From assembly GCA_964598695.1 (NCBI GenBank), contig CAZRDB010000205.1:1-8375 (forward strand): a stretch of 8,375 nucleotides of DNA, read 5' to 3'. The notes under the pieces are model-generated. The model made no database searches and was not told where the DNA came from. It saw nothing but the letters and a program-made list of their open reading frames with translations. A program made the translations under genes and the position numbers. Source of the DNA: CAZRDB01 sp964598695 (GTDB taxonomy: Bacteria; Armatimonadota; Zipacnadia; UBA1398). This document shows, piece by piece, positions 4,865 to 8,375 of the stretch (its first letter is position 1; each line of letters begins with the position of its first letter).

Positions 4865-7327
4865 ATGCGAGCTCGTGTCCGCGGGCTGATGCTCGGCGCG
4901 GTACTGCTGGTGAGCGGGGCGAGCGGGTATGCGCAACCGTGGGCGCCGAGGCCACGGGTCGAGCCCACCGTGCCGATGACGATGCCGGCTGAGGTCTTTG
5001 CGCGGCTGCGCGCAGGGCTCCACTCCGATGACCTTGCCGTCCGCCGCAGCTCGGCCGCATGCCTCACATCCATCGCGGAGGCCGCGTCGCGGGGCTCGGT
5101 CGCGCCGGGTTCGGTTCCCTCCTGGCTCCAGGGAACGACACGGCGCCTCACACGCGACGCCGACCCCCTCGTTGCGCTCGCCTCGGCACAGTGCCTCACG
5201 GCGCTCGAACTTCTGCCCCCGGCTGTGCCGGCAGAGGTGCGCCTGAGCCCCGACGCAGAGGAGGCCCTCTCGCGGTGCCTCGCCAGTCCGGACCAAGAGG
5301 TGCGTGGTGCCGGAGCGGACTGCCTCGTCCTGCTGACCGTGGGCGGAGGGGGACAGCCGGGCCGGCTGGCCGGAGGGATGCTCGGGTCTCCGCACCTGCT
5401 CTCCGACGGGCTGATCCGCCGGATCGCTGAGCGCGCGCGCGTCGAGGAGGACCCGCCCCTCGCGGGCGCGCTGAGTTCTGTGCTTGCCCGGCTCGCAGCG
5501 GAGGAGGACCGGGGGACGCGACAGGGAGGGGTGGTGCTCGAGGCGGCGATCGGCGTCCTGGTGGATGGCACTCCGGTCGCGCGAGCCGCCATGGCCCATG
5601 GACTCATGTCGGTCTGCTCGCTGGCGCGGGGCGACCTGGTCAGCCCCTTCGGCGCCGGCTGGGCGGGCATCGCTCCCCTCCTGGAGGCGCTGCGCAGCGA
5701 CCCCGAACCGATGGTGCGGAAGGCGATCCTGGAGCCCCTCTTCTCCCGGGCACCCGATAGCCCACCCACCGAAGAGGCCCTGATGGCGGTCGTGCGGTCA
5801 GACCCCGCCCCGGAGCTGCGCCGACTGGCGGCGGAGGCCATCTGCCGGCTTGGTGAGACCCAAACCGGCACCATGCCGGCCCGTGGCGGGATGCTCCCCG
5901 AGGCTTCGCGATCGCTGATGGAGCCCGGGCAGCCTCAGGGCGGGCCGCGCGTGACGATCGCCCAGCAGCTCCTCCAGGAGTGCCTGTCGGACGGAGCGTC
6001 CCCCCCTCTGATGACGGTGTCCCTGCCCGCGCTGGCGCGGCGCTTCGCCCCGCCGGAGGCGATGCTCGAGCCTCTCCGCGCCCTCGTGACTCGTGGAACC
6101 CCCGAGACCGCCCCCGCTGCCGCTGCGCTCATCGCGGCCAGCCCCCGCCGGACCGACGGCGACCAGGCAGCGGTCCTCTCGCTGCTGTCCGCGAGCCCCG
6201 AGGGCGAGTCGGCAGAACTGCTGCTACTCGCGGTGCGCCGCTGGTGCCTCCGCCCGGAGCTGCGACAGGTGGTCCTGATGGACGGAGACCGAGGGACCGG
6301 CCGAGAGGTTGGGCCGGGCGAGCCGCGCCCGTTCCTCCAGCACCCTGACCCTCGTGTGCGCGCCGAGGCCCTCGCGGCGCTCAGCTCCCAGCGCCCGAAC
6401 CAGGCCGCAGCGGCCAGCGGTGAAGCAGCCCTCTCAGACGCGGACCCGCAGGTTCGCCTGCGCGCGGTTGCGTTGGTCGGCCCCGGCAAGCTCACTGAGG
6501 TGGCTCGCCACGACACCGACGCCATCGTACGGTGCGCGGCCCTTGATCGAATCGCGGCGACCGCCCCTGGGGCAGATACGCTCGAACTAGTGGCCGGTTC
6601 CCTCGGCGACCCCGATCCCGTGGTGCGAGCCCGCGCATGCCTCGCGGCCCAGCGGGTACAGGTCACCGGCCCCCGAGGCAGCGACGGGCCTGTCCTCGGC
6701 GCCATGGGCTCCGCCGGCCGTGACGGGCCGGTGCGCGAGCGCTTGGAGGCTCTGCTCGTGTCGCTGCTCGAAGATACCGCGCCCGCCGTCGTCGAGCTGC
6801 CGCAGCGTAACCCAGGCACGTACCTGGGAGCCGAGCCCCCGAACTCCATCGCGACGGTGCGCGAGGCTGCAGTGACGGCGCTCGTGGATCTGCTGCCCCC
6901 GGGCGACGGCACACTCGCGCGGGTGGCGGCGCGGTTCCTGGGAGACGAGAGCCCCTACATGGCGGAGTTGGCGTTCCGCGCACTCCGCAGCTCGGGGGCT
7001 GCCGCCTCGATCGACGGGTTCGATGCGCCCGAGCCGCGCCGACGCCGAGCGGCCCTGACCGCCGTGCGCCGGATCGGAGCCCCTGCGGCCCTGTACACCA
7101 GCCGGGTCGCCGGACTCCTTGACGACCCGGACCGCGGGGTGCGTCTCGAGGCGGTCCGAACCCTCGACGGCCTGGGGGTGGCTGCCGTCACGCTCCTCCC
7201 CAAGCTCACGGCCATGCTCGCCACAGGCGACGTGGAGATGGACCTTGCCGTGTGCGTGACGATCGAGACGATCCTCGCGCCGCCGGCCGCGTGGGACCCG
7301 TACCCGGAGGCCCACCACATCATGTGA
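4865..7327 (+). CDS. Secreted HEAT-repeat protein, paralog of the next gene
   Basis: Encodes 820 aa. Residues 1-23 form a Sec signal peptide (basic RARVR, hydrophobic GLMLGAVLLVSG, cleavage near GYA before QPW), so the protein is exported. Nearly all the rest is made of helical repeats of HEAT/PBS-lyase-like type, with the signature DPxxxVRxxAxxxL. Clear units begin near residues 55, 99, 142, 234, 279, 313, 493, 526, 549, 582, 695, 722 and 754; examples are HPDPRVRAEALAAL (493-506) and DPDPVVRARACLAA (582-595). About 335-490 and 598-662 are less regular and Gly/Pro-rich and may be linkers or insertions. No catalytic motif was seen. HEAT solenoids usually bind proteins; a lyase activity should not be assumed from the family name. 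The protein aligns collinearly with the downstream product, so the pair arose by tandem duplication. Its likely place is the periplasm or cell surface, and its partner is unknown. Confidence 0.85.
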   Translation: MRARVRGLMLGAVLLVSGASGYAQPWAPRPRVEPTVPMTMPAEVFARLRAGLHSDDLAVRRSSAACLTSIAEAASRGSVAPGSVPSWLQGTTRRLTRDADPLVALASAQCLTALELLPPAVPAEVRLSPDAEEALSRCLASPDQEVRGAGADCLVLLTVGGGGQPGRLAGGMLGSPHLLSDGLIRRIAERARVEEDPPLAGALSSVLARLAAEEDRGTRQGGVVLEAAIGVLVDGTPVARAAMAHGLMSVCSLARGDLVSPFGAGWAGIAPLLEALRSDPEPMVRKAILEPLFSRAPDSPPTEEALMAVVRSDPAPELRRLAAEAICRLGETQTGTMPARGGMLPEASRSLMEPGQPQGGPRVTIAQQLLQECLSDGASPPLMTVSLPALARRFAPPEAMLEPLRALVTRGTPETAPAAAALIAASPRRTDGDQAAVLSLLSASPEGESAELLLLAVRRWCLRPELRQVVLMDGDRGTGREVGPGEPRPFLQHPDPRVRAEALAALSSQRPNQAAAASGEAALSDADPQVRLRAVALVGPGKLTEVARHDTDAIVRCAALDRIAATAPGADTLELVAGSLGDPDPVVRARACLAAQRVQVTGPRGSDGPVLGAMGSAGRDGPVRERLEALLVSLLEDTAPAVVELPQRNPGTYLGAEPPNSIATVREAAVTALVDLLPPGDGTLARVAARFLGDESPYMAELAFRALRSSGAAASIDGFDAPEPRRRRAALTAVRRIGAPAALYTSRVAGLLDDPDRGVRLEAVRTLDGLGVAAVTLLPKLTAMLATGDVEMDLAVCVTIETILAPPAAWDPYPEAHHIM

Positions 7328-7381
7328 CGGACCGGACGGCGCGGACCGTTCGTCCTCAGGGCGAACCGATGGCAACGAGAT

Positions 7382-7387
7382 GGGAGG
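7382..7387 (+). promoter_or_regulatory. Ribosome binding site of the second HEAT-repeat gene
   Basis: GGGAGG, 8 nt before ATG 7396. It lies between two in-frame ATG codons (7369 and 7396) and so selects 7396. The containing 10-mer ATGGGAGGCG (7380-7389) is identical to the one before the first HEAT gene. Confidence 0.7.
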
Positions 7388-7395
7388 CGCACGGG

Positions 7396-8375
7396 ATGGG
7401 AACCTCTAGCCAGCGGGCCATGCTGATCGGCGTGGTCCTCTACGCATGTGCATGGGCCGGCGGCGCGTTCGCACAGTACGAGCAGCAAGGGGCATGGATC
7501 GCGGGGGGGGCCTCGCCGGCGACCCGCCTCGCCCCCGGCGTATGCGACCGTCTGCGCGCTGGGCTCGCCGCGGAGGACGCCGCTGTTCGACGCAGTGCCG
7601 CCGCTTGCCTCGCGCTCGTCGCCGGCGGTCACCAGGTCCTCACGGCGGATTCCAGGCCAGACTGGCTGGCGGAGTGCCTGCGGGGCGCCACGCGCGACGC
7701 CGACGCCTGGGTGCGCCTCGAGGCGGCCAAGGGGCTCTGGCGCTTGGAGCAACCGCGCACAGCGCCAGGACACGGGCCCTCCGGCGAGCTGTCCTCGGCG
7801 CTACACCTTCTCCTCAACGAGGACGATCCGCCCATCCGTCGGGCCCTCGCGCAGTGGCTTGCCGGCGAGGCGACTGCGGGCAGCATGGGTCCGGCGCTTC
7901 CCGGCATCCTGTTCCTCGAGATCGGTGAGCACGTCCGGAGCGACACCGATCAAGCCACGAGAGAGAGCCTCGCGCTGGCGCTGGCGCGCAGCTCCTTCCG
8001 CGATGGCGGGCAGCAGACGAACCCCGGCCTCGAGGTGACCGAGCGTCTGCTTCTCGAGGGCGACGTGGAGTGCCGGCGGGTTCTGGCTACCCATATCGCC
8101 ACGAGCGCATGGAATCGGAGCCAGTCCAGCCCGGCGGCCGATCTTGTGGTCCGGCGCCTTCGCGAGGATCCGGACGAGAGCGTACGCGCCGCGATCCTCG
8201 CCGCCCTGAACCCAAGCGAGGTCGGCCACACGTTCGTGACGCACGAGCAGCTACTGGAGGTCCTCAAGAGCGATCCCTGCCCTGAGGTGCTCGTGCTCGC
8301 CGCGCGCCGGCTGTGCGGCGGAGGGGACGCCCGGGAGGCGTCGAAGGCGGTTGAAGGCATTCTGGCGGCGGCCCC
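7396..8375 (+). CDS. Second secreted HEAT-repeat protein, 3' end outside the window
   Basis: Open without a stop from ATG 7396 to the right edge, giving 326 complete codons. Residues 1-26 form a Sec signal peptide (MLIGVVLYACAWAGG core, cleavage near AFA before QYEQ). HEAT-like units lie near residues 61, 101, 143, 259 and 293, for example EDAAVRRSAAACLALV (60-75) and DPDESVRAAILAAL (258-271). It matches the preceding protein in order and nearly in register: RLRAGL...VRRSxAACL, then TRDAD, then a third repeat at residue 141 in both. Later, DPDESVRAAIL matches DPEPMVRKAIL, and SDPCPEV matches SDPAPEL with a constant offset of about 20. The intergenic gap is 68 bp, so an operon is likely. Codons 36-39 contain a run of eight G (7503-7510), where slippage would shift the frame; homology on both sides shows that eight is the in-frame length. 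Function is unknown; a binding or scaffold role is inferred from the fold. Confidence 0.85.
   Translation, partial: MGTSSQRAMLIGVVLYACAWAGGAFAQYEQQGAWIAGGASPATRLAPGVCDRLRAGLAAEDAAVRRSAAACLALVAGGHQVLTADSRPDWLAECLRGATRDADAWVRLEAAKGLWRLEQPRTAPGHGPSGELSSALHLLLNEDDPPIRRALAQWLAGEATAGSMGPALPGILFLEIGEHVRSDTDQATRESLALALARSSFRDGGQQTNPGLEVTERLLLEGDVECRRVLATHIATSAWNRSQSSPAADLVVRRLREDPDESVRAAILAALNPSEVGHTFVTHEQLLEVLKSDPCPEVLVLAARRLCGGGDAREASKAVEGILAAA

Noticed and set aside
6000..6006. Run of seven C in the first HEAT gene as a second slippage site
   Set aside because: It is shorter, lies mid-gene, and encodes ordinary Pro codons; such runs are expected at this GC content.
4319..7773. Several long minus-strand open frames across the membrane-protein and HEAT genes
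   Set aside because: They are Arg/Ser/Pro-rich mirror images of well-supported plus-strand genes, with no recognisable motifs or ribosome binding sites.
7446..8038. Two plus-strand open frames ending at 7928 and 8038
   Set aside because: Both are out of frame with the HEAT-repeat gene starting at 7396, which shows a signal peptide and homology to its neighbour; these frames give Arg/Pro/Ser-rich nonsense.
4865..8375. Reading the HEAT proteins as phycobilisome lyases
   Set aside because: The PBS-lyase HEAT-like name refers only to the repeat type; nothing else points to phycobiliproteins or a photosynthetic host.

Overview
This window is GC-rich bacterial DNA with six protein-coding genes and no recognisable RNA gene, CRISPR array, insertion sequence or prophage gene. 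The codon bias leaves long open but meaningless frames on the opposite strand. Four of the six genes have a clear GGGAGG-type ribosome binding site just upstream. Four encode predicted exported proteins (three Sec-like signals, one twin-arginine-like). A polysaccharide lyase beside large secreted HEAT-repeat proteins suggests a free-living, glycan-degrading environmental bacterium such as a Planctomycetota or Armatimonadota member. That assignment is a guess; nothing here fixes the phylum.

Region 1 (2-874, plus) is the 3' end of a longer gene. Its visible part has a short conserved-looking segment (RHGSRSLKAIL, then LPPRSQLDLHV) followed by a Rossmann-like domain of SLOG type that starts at a GHRDI motif. 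It probably belongs to a nucleotide-sensing or conflict-related protein, and its N-terminal domains lie outside the window.

Region 2 (908-4231) is a divergent pair. A secreted family 8 polysaccharide lyase (minus strand, 703 aa) has every catalytic residue in register with chondroitin AC and hyaluronate lyases. A Tat-exported alpha/beta hydrolase (plus strand, 355 aa) has a GHSAGG nucleophile elbow. The 144-bp region between them contains several inverted repeats and could be a shared control region. The pair may act together on an acidic, possibly acylated, polysaccharide outside the cytoplasm. The lyase gene converges on the region 1 gene with only 33 bp between them.

Region 3 (4232-4390) is non-coding and contains a 12-bp perfect inverted repeat whose left arm can also pair with a nearer partner. 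This looks like a terminator or attenuator.

Region 4 (4391-8375, plus) is a co-directional run: a small two-helix membrane protein (122 aa), a secreted HEAT-repeat protein (820 aa), and a second secreted HEAT-repeat protein that is still open at the right edge. The two HEAT proteins are tandem paralogs. They align collinearly over the visible length and share a 10-base sequence, ATGGGAGGCG, around their ribosome binding sites. The second gene carries a run of eight G early in its coding sequence. This tandem family of exported helical-repeat proteins is the most likely undescribed system here, and its function cannot be read from the sequence.
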